From JBHIYN01 sp041984235 (lineage in GTDB: Bacteria; Pseudomonadota; Gammaproteobacteria; Ga0077536): 64,000 nt of DNA. The stretch is from the NCBI GenBank assembly GCA_041984235.1, contig JBHIYN010000012.1, positions 1-64,000 of the forward strand. The letters are read 5' to 3'. The number at the start of each line of letters is the position of its first letter. Position 1 is the stretch's first letter. The notes beneath the pieces were generated by a model that was not told where the DNA came from, made no database searches, and saw nothing but the letters and a program-made list of their open reading frames with translations. Both the position numbers and the translations under genes were made by a program. Below, one piece after another: positions 26,513-34,227 of this stretch.

Positions 26513-26979
26513 GCCGTCCGCGTCCCCCCGTTCCGCCCTTCGACGAGACAACGGCCAGGCACAAGGTACGCCTCGCCGAGGATGCCTGGAACAGCCGCGA
26601 CCCGGAACGGGTCGCACTGGCCTACACCCCGGACAGCCGGTGGCGCAATCGCGCCGAATTCGTCCACGGTCGCGAGGCGATCACGGCGTTCCTGGCGCGC
26701 AAGTGGGCGCGCGAGCTGGACTACCGGCTGGTCAAGGCGCTGTGGGCCTTCGGCGACCACCGTATCGCTGTGCGCTTCGCCTACGAATGGCACGACGACA
26801 GCGGCAACTGGTTCCGTTCCTGCGGCAATGAAAACTGGGCGTTCGACGACAACGGGCTGATGCGCGAACGTCACGCGAGCATCAACGACCTGCCGATCGA
26901 CGAATCTCAGCGCCTGCTGCACTGGCCTTCCGGTCGCCGGCCGGACGCGCATCCGGGGCTGGACGAGCTGGGCCTGTGA
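26509..26979 (+). CDS. DUF1348 / NTF2-like protein
   Basis: The product has 156 residues with an NTF2-like (SnoaL) cone fold. TPDSRWRNRAEFVHGREAI and NENWAFDDNGLMRERHASIND are the DUF1348 signature segments. The function is unknown, but the family is regularly linked with oxidative-stress or detoxification operons. It is translationally coupled to the preceding flavoprotein. It is convergent with the PEP-CTERM gene. Confidence 0.88.
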   Translation: MSRPRPPVPPFDETTARHKVRLAEDAWNSRDPERVALAYTPDSRWRNRAEFVHGREAITAFLARKWARELDYRLVKALWAFGDHRIAVRFAYEWHDDSGNWFRSCGNENWAFDDNGLMRERHASINDLPIDESQRLLHWPSGRRPDAHPGLDELGL

Positions 26980-27056
26980 CGCCGACGGTGGGAAAACGCC
27001 TCAGGCGATCCGGTACTCACCGGGCCGCCTGCACCCTGGCTCGGCGCCGGGTGTGT

Positions 27057-27686
27057 TCAGTGGCGCGCGCCGGCGCGCCGCCGCACGCCTAACCCGGCAA
27101 CGGCGAGGCCGGTGAGCGCGAGCGTGGTGGGCTCGGGGGCGGCGACCACGTCACGCAGTTGAAAGGCGCTGAAATTGGGTGCGCCGCCCAGGCTCGAACC
27201 GGCCGGCACGAAGCTGAGCTCACCGCCGGCAGACGCGGTCAGGCCGTCAAAGCGTGCGTAATGGGTGCCCTCGGTGAGCACGGACCAGTCCGTCACGCCG
27301 GCGGTAACGAACATGACGACAAGGTCGTAACTGCCGAAGGGGTTCAGACCGCTGAGGGTGACCAGGTTGGAGGCCTGCCAGCCATAGCCGAGGTTGGCAA
27401 AAGCACCGGTGGGCGACCCGCCGGAGCCGAAGCTCCCCGAAGCGATGCGTCCGGTGGTCACGGTGACCGACGTCGCCGCGCCGGTGTCGTCGACCAGTGC
27501 CTCGTCGACCCAGTTGGTCAGGCGCGAACGTGTGTTCCAGACCGAGCCCGGACCGCCGAACACGCCGGGGCCGCCGGCATAGGGGAGCGACGTGAGGTCG
27601 AAGTTGATGAGCGCAGCATGGGCCGTGGCTGTGGTTGCGAGCAACACGATGGCGCTCGCGAGGATGGCGCGTAAGGTCGATGGCAT
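27057..27686 (-). CDS. PEP-CTERM sorting-domain protein
   Basis: The product has 209 residues. A signal peptide (about 1-24) is followed by a small beta-rich extracellular domain. The C-terminal sorting signal has APEPTTLALTG, a hydrophobic stretch and a basic RRRAGARH tail. Such proteins are cut by an exosortase and released or anchored at the surface, often with exopolysaccharide. The start ATG at 27686 gives a normal signal peptide; longer readings add non-conserved sequence. A near-perfect sigma54 promoter lies about 90 nt upstream. No exosortase gene is in this window. Confidence 0.9.
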   Translation of the reverse strand: MPSTLRAILASAIVLLATTATAHAALINFDLTSLPYAGGPGVFGGPGSVWNTRSRLTNWVDEALVDDTGAATSVTVTTGRIASGSFGSGGSPTGAFANLGYGWQASNLVTLSGLNPFGSYDLVVMFVTAGVTDWSVLTEGTHYARFDGLTASAGGELSFVPAGSSLGGAPNFSAFQLRDVVAAPEPTTLALTGLAVAGLGVRRRAGARH

Positions 27687-27774
27687 GAGGTTCCCCCGGT
27701 TAGTGTGGTTGGCGCGGCCCGTGCGCGCGGGCAGGGCCGGGCGCAGGCACACAGCTGGCAGTTTCGGGGCACCA

Positions 27775-27790
27775 AGCAAGTGCCGCGCCA
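27775..27790 (-). promoter_or_regulatory. Sigma54 promoter of the PEP-CTERM gene
   Basis: On the minus strand TGGCGCGGCACTTGCT fits TGGCACG-N4-TTGC(A/T) with a single mismatch. Both the -24 GG and -12 GC are present at correct spacing. Initiation would give a leader of about 78 nt. RpoN control of PEP-CTERM genes is known in exosortase systems (PrsK/PrsR). Confidence 0.8.
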
Positions 27791-27866
27791 GTCGCCGCAG
27801 CTTGCTGAAAACAAACCACTTTCCTGCATCCATCACGGTCCGGGGAAGCGCCCACCTGGGCGGTGT

Positions 27867-28100
27867 GTAAAGATTCCTGGACTGAGTGGTCAAGGATTGA
27901 GCACCCCGGGGTTTCGGGTTGCCGGCCGGTACCCGCCTGCAGCAGCGCTGCGGTGACCGGCGGCGCGTCGTTCCGTCCAGCCTCGGCCTCTTTGTAAGAT
28001 CTTGATTTGTTTTATCGTTTGTCGTGCGGAGCGTGCACTGGCAACCAGCCCTCGCCGGGCGCTGTGAGGGCGCTGGGCCAGGTCGTAAAGAATATTGACA
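27867..28100. repeat. Three imperfect GTAA(A)GA repeats
   Basis: GTAAAGATTCCTGGAC (27867-27882), GTAAGATCTTGATT (27994-28007) and GTAAAGAATATTGACA (28085-28100) are similar and share one orientation. They lie 77-325 bp upstream of the sigma54 promoter. This is a sensible range for enhancer sites of a sigma54 activator. The similarity was judged by eye. Confidence 0.4.
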
Positions 28101-28151
28101 GACGCGGCATGCGCGGCAAATTCCGGCGCACCGATGAGGTGCCGGGGCGCA

Positions 28152-28184
28152 CCGTCCCGTGCCGGCACTGCCGGCACGGGACGG
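28152..28184. terminator. Strong GC-rich hairpin after the monooxygenase gene
   Basis: The 16 bases at 28152-28167 are the exact reverse complement of 28169-28184. It lies 13 nt beyond the stop codon of the minus-strand monooxygenase gene. There is no T tract, so it is either a non-classical terminator or an mRNA 3'-stabilising hairpin. Confidence 0.55.
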
Positions 28185-28196
28185 GCCGGGCAACCC

Positions 28197-29825
28197 TCAG
28201 GCGACCGCGAAGCCCTCGTAGCCGCTCTGCTTCACCTCTTCGCAGATCTGGCGGTAGGCATTCGCGCCGCCGATGTAGGACAGCAGCCGGCGCGGCTTGC
28301 CGTCGATGTTGGCGCCGGTGTACCAGGACTGCGTGCGCATCATGAGCGTGGCGTTGGCGACCTCGTCGTGGTGGCTGACCCACCAGTCCTGCTTCTCCTT
28401 GCTCGGTTCGATGGTGTGGTGGCCGTTGTCGAGCATCCAGGTGATGCAGTCGGTGACCCAGTCGACCTGCTGCTGCAGGCAGGTGGTCATGTTGCAGAAG
28501 GCGGTCGATGGCGCCAGCGGGCCGGCGACGGTGAACAGGTTGGGGAAGCCGTGCACCTGCAGGCCCAGGGTGGAGCGGATGTCCTTGCCCCATTCCTCGG
28601 TCAGCGAGAGGCCGTCGCGGCCGTGGATGTCCATGCGCGTCAGCGCACCGGTGCCGGCGTCGAAGCCGGTGGCGAGGATGACCACGTCCAGCTCGTACTC
28701 CGCCGCGGCGGTCCGGATACCGTTCTCGGTGAAGCATTCGATCGGCGCTTCGCTGACGTCGACCAACTCGGCGTTGTCGCGGTTGTAGGCGTCGTAGTAA
28801 CCGTTCTCCAGCGGCACGCGGTAGGTGCCGAAGGTGAAATGGTGCGGCAGCAGCTTCTCGGCGACGACCGGATCCTTGACCCGCGCCCTGATCTTGCCGC
28901 GCACGAACTCGGAGATCTCCTCGCCGACCTTCTCGTCGGTGAGCACTTCGGGAAAACCGCCGACCCACATGCTGAGCGAACCGTCCGCCCACAGCGCTTC
29001 GAGGATCTCGCGGCGCTCCTCCGGCGTGTGGTCGTACCAGGAATCGGGGCGCACGTCGAAGTCGAAGCCGGTGAAGGTCTCGTTGACGCGCTGGCTGAGC
29101 GCTTTGGCCTGCTTGCGGTAGGCCTCGCGGTCGGCGTCGGTGTACTTCGGATTGCGCATGGCAACGCCGTACTGCGGGGTGCGCTGGAACACCTTGAGCT
29201 CGGCGACCTCGCTGGCGATGGTCTGGATGACCTGGATGCCGGTCGCACCGGTGCCGATGACGCCGACCTTCTTGCCCTTGAAGTCGATGCCTTCGCGCGG
29301 ATAACGCGCGGTGTGCACGATCTGTCCCCGGAACTTCTCGTGGCCCTCGAACGGCGGCACCTGCGGTGCGGACAGCATGCCGGCGCAGCTGACGAAGAAA
29401 CGCGTCACGTACTCGTCGCCGCGATCGGTGCGCAGGGTCCAGCGCTGCGTGGACTCATCCCAGTCGGCGGACACGACGCGGGTCTCGAACCGGAAGTCCT
29501 TGCGCAGGTCGAGCTTGTCGGCGACGAAGTTGAGGTAGCGCTCGGCCTCGGGCTGACCCGGGAAGCGCTCGCTCCAGTTCCACTCGTTGATGAGCTCCTC
29601 GGAGAACCAGTACTGGTAGATGTAGGACTGCGAGTCGACGCGCGCGCCCGGGTAGCAGTTCCAGTACCAGGTGCCGCCGACGCCGGAGGCGGCGTCGATG
29701 CCGCGCACCTTGAGTCCCATCTCGCGCAGACGATGCACCTGGTAGAGGCCGGCGATGCCCGCCCCGACCACGACGGCGTCGAAGGACTGGCGCTCAGGGT
29801 TTGCGTTTGGACTGGTCTCACTCAT
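28197..29825 (-). CDS. Type I Baeyer-Villiger monooxygenase (cyclohexanone monooxygenase-like)
   Basis: This 542-residue FAD/NADPH enzyme inserts one oxygen next to a carbonyl to give an ester or lactone. The first Rossmann motif GAGIAG is at 21-26. GGTWYWNCYPGARVD is at 50-64. The BVMO fingerprint FRGQIVHTARYP is at 165-176, with Tyr175 where most members have Trp. The second Rossmann motif GTGATG is at 191-196. The substrate is unknown; steroids, cyclic ketones or terpenoids are possible. It stands alone, divergent from the hydrolase-caspase operon. Confidence 0.92.
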   Translation of the reverse strand: MSETSPNANPERQSFDAVVVGAGIAGLYQVHRLREMGLKVRGIDAASGVGGTWYWNCYPGARVDSQSYIYQYWFSEELINEWNWSERFPGQPEAERYLNFVADKLDLRKDFRFETRVVSADWDESTQRWTLRTDRGDEYVTRFFVSCAGMLSAPQVPPFEGHEKFRGQIVHTARYPREGIDFKGKKVGVIGTGATGIQVIQTIASEVAELKVFQRTPQYGVAMRNPKYTDADREAYRKQAKALSQRVNETFTGFDFDVRPDSWYDHTPEERREILEALWADGSLSMWVGGFPEVLTDEKVGEEISEFVRGKIRARVKDPVVAEKLLPHHFTFGTYRVPLENGYYDAYNRDNAELVDVSEAPIECFTENGIRTAAAEYELDVVILATGFDAGTGALTRMDIHGRDGLSLTEEWGKDIRSTLGLQVHGFPNLFTVAGPLAPSTAFCNMTTCLQQQVDWVTDCITWMLDNGHHTIEPSKEKQDWWVSHHDEVANATLMMRTQSWYTGANIDGKPRRLLSYIGGANAYRQICEEVKQSGYEGFAVA

Positions 29826-29926
29826 CAGTCGGGTTCCTCTTCAAATGACGTTGGGGCGCACCACCGCGGGCGCCAGCGTGGTGCCGGTCGCGCACGCGCC
29901 GCCGCGGGCCTGGCAGACGCGGCACT

Positions 29927-29933
29927 ATTGTGG
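29927..29933 (-). promoter_or_regulatory. CCACAAT -10-like element of the monooxygenase gene
   Basis: CCACAATAG on the minus strand, about 100 nt upstream of the gene. The -35 region is not recognisable. The same core occurs upstream of three other genes in this window. Confidence 0.3.
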
Positions 29934-30099
29934 ACGAAAACGCCGCCCGCGCGGCAGGTCGAAACGCTCATTTGACCCTTGATTGCAGTTTGCGCGCCAG
30001 CGGTGCGGCGCCCGCGGTTGACCCCGATCAAGGGCCGGCCCCGCGCTGACCGCTACGCGCAGCCCGTCCCCCGTTTCGGTGCGGCGTGTCACATGTCGC

Positions 30100-30127
30100 T
30101 TGCATCACCTGCCGCGCCGCCCACAAT
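30100..30127 (+). promoter_or_regulatory. Candidate promoter of the hydrolase-caspase operon
   Basis: TTGCAT (30100-30105), 16-bp spacer and CACAAT (30122-30127), about 40 nt upstream of the first ATG. It is weak by consensus but similar to the HD-GYP promoter. Confidence 0.35.
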
Positions 30128-30167
30128 TCGGGGCAGGGGCACCGCCGGCCTCAGCGAGGGAGCTGCC

Positions 30168-31652
30168 ATGGCACGCGAGGATCACGTCATTCACCTGGAG
30201 AACGGGCGCCTGGCGGGCGATACGCCGCGCGCGCGGGTCGCGCGGATGTCGGCGCGGGCGGTTGCCGGCGGGCACCTCGTGCTGCATTTCCATGGCGGGC
30301 TGGTCGATTACGCGGCCGGCATGGACATCGTCGACCGGCTGCTGCCGAGGTACACGGCGGCCGGCGCCGACCCGCTGTTCTTCGTGTGGGAGTCGGGCCT
30401 GCTCGAAACCCTGGGCAACAATTTCAGCGAGATCGCGGGCGAGCGGCTGTTCCGCATCCTGTGGAAGCGCATTGCCGCGATCGCCAGGCGCAAGTTCGGC
30501 CAGAGCGCCGGCCAGCGTGCGGCGTTCGTACTGCCAGCGCTGGACGCGGCCGAGCTCGAGCAGGCGGTCGATCGCGCGCTGGACTCCGGTGACGCGGCCC
30601 ACCTGCGCGCGAGCGAGGCCACGGCACCCGGCGATCTCGAGGAGCTGGGCGATTTCGAGCGCATGGCGCTGGAGAACGAGCTGCTGCTGGACGCGCAGCT
30701 TACGATGGAGATCCAGCAGGTCAGCAACGGTCTGCGCCCGCCCGCCGAGATCGCCCTGGACATGCAGACGCGCAGCGCCACGGTGCGCGCCTCGACCCAC
30801 ACGCTGATGGACCCGCGTGCGGTCGAGCGCCTGGTCGAGCGGCCGGAGGCCGGCCATCGCGGCCTGTTCTCCGCGGCGCGCGTGGTCAAGGCGGTGGTGA
30901 CGATCGCGGCGCGGGTGATCTCGCGTTTCGTGAAGGGCCGCGACCACGGGCTGCACGCGACCGTGGTCGAGGAGATCCTGCGCGAGCTCTACCTCGCCAA
31001 CGTCGGCGAGTTGATCTGGAGCACCATGAAGAAGGACACCGCCGATGCCTTCGCCGCCGACGGCAGCGTGTACGGCGGTACCGCGCTGCTCGAATCGCTG
31101 GCGCAGGACATCCAGCCCGGGGCGCCGCCGCGCATCACGCTGATTGGCCACAGCACCGGTGCCATCTACATCTCGCACTTCCTCGACAAGGCCGCGGCGC
31201 TGCTGCCGCCCGGCCAGCAGTTCGAGATCGTGTTCCTCGCCCCGGCCTCGACCTGCGAGCTCACCGCCGCCACGCTGCACACGCACGCCGCACGCATCAG
31301 TCACTTCCGCCTGTTCGCGATGACCGACGACTACGAGCGCGCGGACCAGCTGGTGCGCGTGCTCTACCCCCATTCGCTGCTGTACTTCGTCTCCGGCGTG
31401 GTCGAGGGCGGCAGCGACGTGCCGCTGGTGGGCATGGCGCGCTACTACGATCCGGGCCGCTATGCCGACGCGGCTTTCCCGCAGGTGAAGGCGGTGCGCG
31501 ACTACGTCGGCGCTGCCGCCGATCGCGCGGTGTGGTCGGTCGACGGCGGCGGTGCCGACGGGCGTCGCAGCACCTCTGAGCATCACGGCGAATTCGACAA
31601 CGACGGGGTGACCCTGGACAGCCTGGCGCACATCCTGGACGCGGGCTTCTGA
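30168..31652 (+). CDS. Alpha/beta hydrolase of a caspase-linked operon
   Basis: The product has 494 residues. An N-terminal part has LHFHGGLVDYAAGMDI (about 39-54), a probable oxyanion region. A long helical insertion covers about 85-290. The nucleophile elbow GHSTG is at 327-331, with Ser329. A lipase-like core follows, ending near residue 440. No signal peptide is seen, so it is probably cytoplasmic. GAGG lies upstream of the ATG at 30168; in-frame upstream sequence from 29979 is not conserved-looking. The caspase-like gene starts 1 nt after its stop. The function is unknown; a lipase or esterase effector is an inference. Confidence 0.75.
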   Translation: MAREDHVIHLENGRLAGDTPRARVARMSARAVAGGHLVLHFHGGLVDYAAGMDIVDRLLPRYTAAGADPLFFVWESGLLETLGNNFSEIAGERLFRILWKRIAAIARRKFGQSAGQRAAFVLPALDAAELEQAVDRALDSGDAAHLRASEATAPGDLEELGDFERMALENELLLDAQLTMEIQQVSNGLRPPAEIALDMQTRSATVRASTHTLMDPRAVERLVERPEAGHRGLFSAARVVKAVVTIAARVISRFVKGRDHGLHATVVEEILRELYLANVGELIWSTMKKDTADAFAADGSVYGGTALLESLAQDIQPGAPPRITLIGHSTGAIYISHFLDKAAALLPPGQQFEIVFLAPASTCELTAATLHTHAARISHFRLFAMTDDYERADQLVRVLYPHSLLYFVSGVVEGGSDVPLVGMARYYDPGRYADAAFPQVKAVRDYVGAAADRAVWSVDGGGADGRRSTSEHHGEFDNDGVTLDSLAHILDAGF

Positions 31653-31653
31653 G

Positions 31654-32670
31654 GTGGTCGACGATCACGCCATCGTGATCGGCATCGAGGTCTATCCCGG
31701 GCTGTCGGGCCTGGCCGGACCGTGCGCGGATGCCGTGGCGATGGCGGAATGGCTCGCCGACCCGGCCTGCGGCGACGTGCCGCCGGCGCACCTCCGGCTG
31801 CTGCTGACCAGCGATTTTCATCCGCCGCCACCGCACGGGGTCGCCGACGTGCACCCGGTCGAGGACGAGGTCAACGGGCTGTTCCGGCCGCTGGTCAGCG
31901 CGGGCCTCACGCAGGGTCGCGTCGGCCGGCGACTGACCATCTACATGGCCGGTCACGGCTTCAGCGATCCCGGTGACATGGACTCGGCGGCGCTCTACGC
32001 GGCCAATGCCGAGATGGCCTTCGCGCCCCACGTCGCCGGCACCGCCTACGCCGACTGGTTCCGGCGTAACGGCGTGTTCGACGAGGTGGTGCTGATCATG
32101 GACTGCTGCCGCACCGTGATCCCCATGCATTCGATCCGGCCGCCGCCGCTGCCCAACAGCAGCAGGCCGGGCGCGGCCGGTCGGGTCCGCAGCTTCTATG
32201 CTTACGGTACGAGCTGGGGCGCGGCGGCGCGCGAGCGACCCATGAACGGTGCGGTGCGCGGTATCTTCACCACCGCGCTGATCGAGGCCCTGCGCGGCGC
32301 GCCAGCGAATGCGCGCGGGGCTGTGACCGGCCAGGTGGTCAAGGACTACCTGCACAACGTCATCGACCGTGTCGCCGGCGACGTCGAGATTGCGCCGCCG
32401 GACGTGCGCGTGGATTCCAACCGCGACATCGTTTTCGCGGAACGTGACCAGGCCCCGGAATTCACGGTACGCGTGGTGCTCGCGCCGCATGCGGGCGACG
32501 AGGAGGTCGTCATCAGTAACGGCGACGGGGTCGAAATCGAGCGCCGCCCGGCGCAGCAGCCAACGCTCTCGTGGCAGCTCGCTCCGGGCCTGTACAAGGC
32601 GGTCGTGAGCGACAGCGGGCGACGTGCATTATTCGAGGTGGCAGGCGGTGATGTCGAAGTCCGAATCTGA
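31654..32670 (+). CDS. Caspase-like protease (peptidase C14 family) with C-terminal beta domain
   Basis: The product has 338 residues. The caspase fold covers about 1-245, with HAIVIGIEVYPGLSGLAGPCADA at the start. The catalytic His101 is in YMAGHG and the probable nucleophile Cys152 is in LIMDCCRT. A beta-sandwich region (about 268-338) ends with APGLYKAVV. It resembles orthocaspase/metacaspase-type enzymes. The start is GTG at 31654, 1 nt after the hydrolase stop, so translation is coupled. Its 3' end overlaps the next gene by 20 nt. It lacks a signal peptide or membrane segment. The target is unknown. Confidence 0.85.
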   Translation: MVDDHAIVIGIEVYPGLSGLAGPCADAVAMAEWLADPACGDVPPAHLRLLLTSDFHPPPPHGVADVHPVEDEVNGLFRPLVSAGLTQGRVGRRLTIYMAGHGFSDPGDMDSAALYAANAEMAFAPHVAGTAYADWFRRNGVFDEVVLIMDCCRTVIPMHSIRPPPLPNSSRPGAAGRVRSFYAYGTSWGAAARERPMNGAVRGIFTTALIEALRGAPANARGAVTGQVVKDYLHNVIDRVAGDVEIAPPDVRVDSNRDIVFAERDQAPEFTVRVVLAPHAGDEEVVISNGDGVEIERRPAQQPTLSWQLAPGLYKAVVSDSGRRALFEVAGGDVEVRI

Positions 32671-34132
32671 AGCCCGGGTCGAATTGCGGGTCGCCGCGCC
32701 GGAGGTGACGACCGAGATCTTCGTCGTCGACAGCCGTTTCCGGCGTGTCGCCAGCGGCCTCGGCGATCTCAGCACCGAGGTCGCGCCGGGGCTGTACAAG
32801 GTCCGTTTCCGCTCCGGCCACGCGCAGCGCGACGAGCTGGTCGAGGTCGCACCGGGCGCTCAGACCGTGCGGGTGACGACCGCGCCGCTCGGCTTCGCCA
32901 GCGCCGCGCCCATCGCCGCGACGCGCACCGCGAGTGAACGCCACGCCGCCCCGGCCGAACGTGAGAGCCGCAGCGTGCACCTCCACGCCGGCAGCGGCAG
33001 CGAGATCTTCGTGTTCGCGCGCGACGCGGTCGAGCCGGCCGGGGCGCAGCCGTGGGCCGGGGTGAGCCTGCACCGTCTCGATGGCTCGGTGGTCGGCGGG
33101 CTAGGCGAGGGCCATGTCAGCGCAGCCGACTGCTGGGGGGCGCTCAACCTCGAGCTCGATCCCGGCACCTACCGCCTGCGTGTCGACAGCGCGCCGCTGG
33201 GGACGTTCGAGATGTTCGTCATCGCCTGCGACGGCTGGCAGACACAGGTCTTTCTCGCCGCGGCCGATTTCCAGGCCGGCGGGGAACGCCTACGGCGTGC
33301 GGCCCTGAAGACGGCGGCGGTGTTCATGGCACGCCGCGGGCACGGCTTCGAGGCCAGTGGCGAGCACGTGCGCCTGGCCGAGCTCGCGCGCCAGGGGCTG
33401 GGCAGCGGGCGCAACGTCGTGCCGGGCGAGGATCTCAACGCGCTGCTGCGCGGCAAGTTCGAAAATCCCATGCTCGGCATCTACGGTGCGCACCTGCTGG
33501 CCCAGGCACACCGGCCGGACCATGCGCTGATCGACAGCGTGCTCGCCAACCTCGAGGACCTCGTCGCTGGTCACACCGACTTGCGTGCACTGGCGCTGCG
33601 CGGTGGCACCACCACGCGGAGCGGCGCGCCGGAGTTCCCCACGCCGCCCATGCTCTACCGTAGCTGGGAGCTGATCGTGAAGGACAGCCTGCGGCGCATC
33701 TCCGCGGTACCGCGCGACTCGGCCACCGAACGTCTCGCCGACGGGCTGCTCAGCTCGACCCCCTGGCTGCTGCATCGCGCGGCCGTGGCGGAGGCCTTGG
33801 GCACGGCCGCACCGGAGGTCAACTTCGCCCGCAGCAAGCGGGTCCTGGCACGCCTTGCCGCGCTCGACGAGACCACCGGGCGTGCGCTGCTCGAGCGCAT
33901 GCGCAGCGAGCGTGCGGCCTTCTCCCCGCTGGAGCAGAAGATCATGGCGGCGACGCTGGAGGGCGGGCGCGCCGGCGGCTGGGAGCCGGTCGCCGGCAGC
34001 GATCCCGGCACGCAGGCCGGGCCGGTGCCGGTAACGCGCATCCTGCGCAACCTCGACGCGCCCGCGGCGGCCATCGCGCGTTCCACCGACAATCTGCTGG
34101 GCAAGCTCGCGTTGCCGGATCTGGACGACTGA
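32651..34132 (+). CDS. Beta-sandwich and helical partner of the caspase-like protease
   Basis: I do not recognise a named family. From ATG 32651 it has 493 residues. The N-terminal domain (about 8-75) contains APGLYKVRF, and a second beta domain (about 108-205) contains DPGTYRLRV. Both look like the C-terminal domain of the upstream caspase. A helical region (about 215-380) holds GKFENPMLGIYGAHLL and regularly spaced Leu/Ala helices. The tail is Ala/Arg-rich. It may be a regulator, adaptor or sensor of the protease. It overlaps the caspase gene by 20 nt. No signal peptide or nuclease motif is seen. Confidence 0.7.
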   Translation: MSKSESEARVELRVAAPEVTTEIFVVDSRFRRVASGLGDLSTEVAPGLYKVRFRSGHAQRDELVEVAPGAQTVRVTTAPLGFASAAPIAATRTASERHAAPAERESRSVHLHAGSGSEIFVFARDAVEPAGAQPWAGVSLHRLDGSVVGGLGEGHVSAADCWGALNLELDPGTYRLRVDSAPLGTFEMFVIACDGWQTQVFLAAADFQAGGERLRRAALKTAAVFMARRGHGFEASGEHVRLAELARQGLGSGRNVVPGEDLNALLRGKFENPMLGIYGAHLLAQAHRPDHALIDSVLANLEDLVAGHTDLRALALRGGTTTRSGAPEFPTPPMLYRSWELIVKDSLRRISAVPRDSATERLADGLLSSTPWLLHRAAVAEALGTAAPEVNFARSKRVLARLAALDETTGRALLERMRSERAAFSPLEQKIMAATLEGGRAGGWEPVAGSDPGTQAGPVPVTRILRNLDAPAAAIARSTDNLLGKLALPDLDD

Positions 34133-34171
34133 CCAGGTCGCGGCCGGCGCGCGCCGCCGCCCTCGCGGCCG

Positions 34172-34200
34172 TTAACTTCCGCCGCCACTACCGGTACGAT
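34172..34200 (+). promoter_or_regulatory. Promoter of purK-purE
   Basis: TTAACT (34172-34177), 17-bp spacer and TACGAT (34195-34200), 27 nt upstream of purK. It is followed by a T-rich stretch and AGGAG. No PurR-like operator was recognised. Confidence 0.5.
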
Positions 34201-34227
34201 AGCCGCCTTTTTTTCGCAGGAGACGGC

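Larger units (their letters stand above)
27687..28196. other. 510-bp intergenic region
   Basis: No credible gene is seen. It holds the sigma54 promoter of the PEP-CTERM gene (27775-27790), three imperfect GTAA(A)GA repeats, an AT-rich patch near 27990-28020 and a strong GC-rich hairpin at 28152-28184. Short open frames across it have no recognisable features. Confidence 0.7.
29826..30167. other. 342-bp divergent intergenic region
   Basis: It separates the monooxygenase gene (minus) from the hydrolase-caspase operon (plus). It carries a CCACAAT -10-like element facing each way (29927-29933 minus, 30121-30127 plus). No gene, repeat or RNA was recognised. Confidence 0.6.

Noticed and set aside
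27687..28177. Short open frames in the PEP-CTERM/monooxygenase gap
   Set aside because: They have no SD, domains or codon pattern like neighbouring genes, and they cross the sigma54 promoter.
28095..29975. 626-residue plus-strand frame
   Set aside because: Antisense to the Baeyer-Villiger monooxygenase, whose motifs are intact; it has no features of its own.
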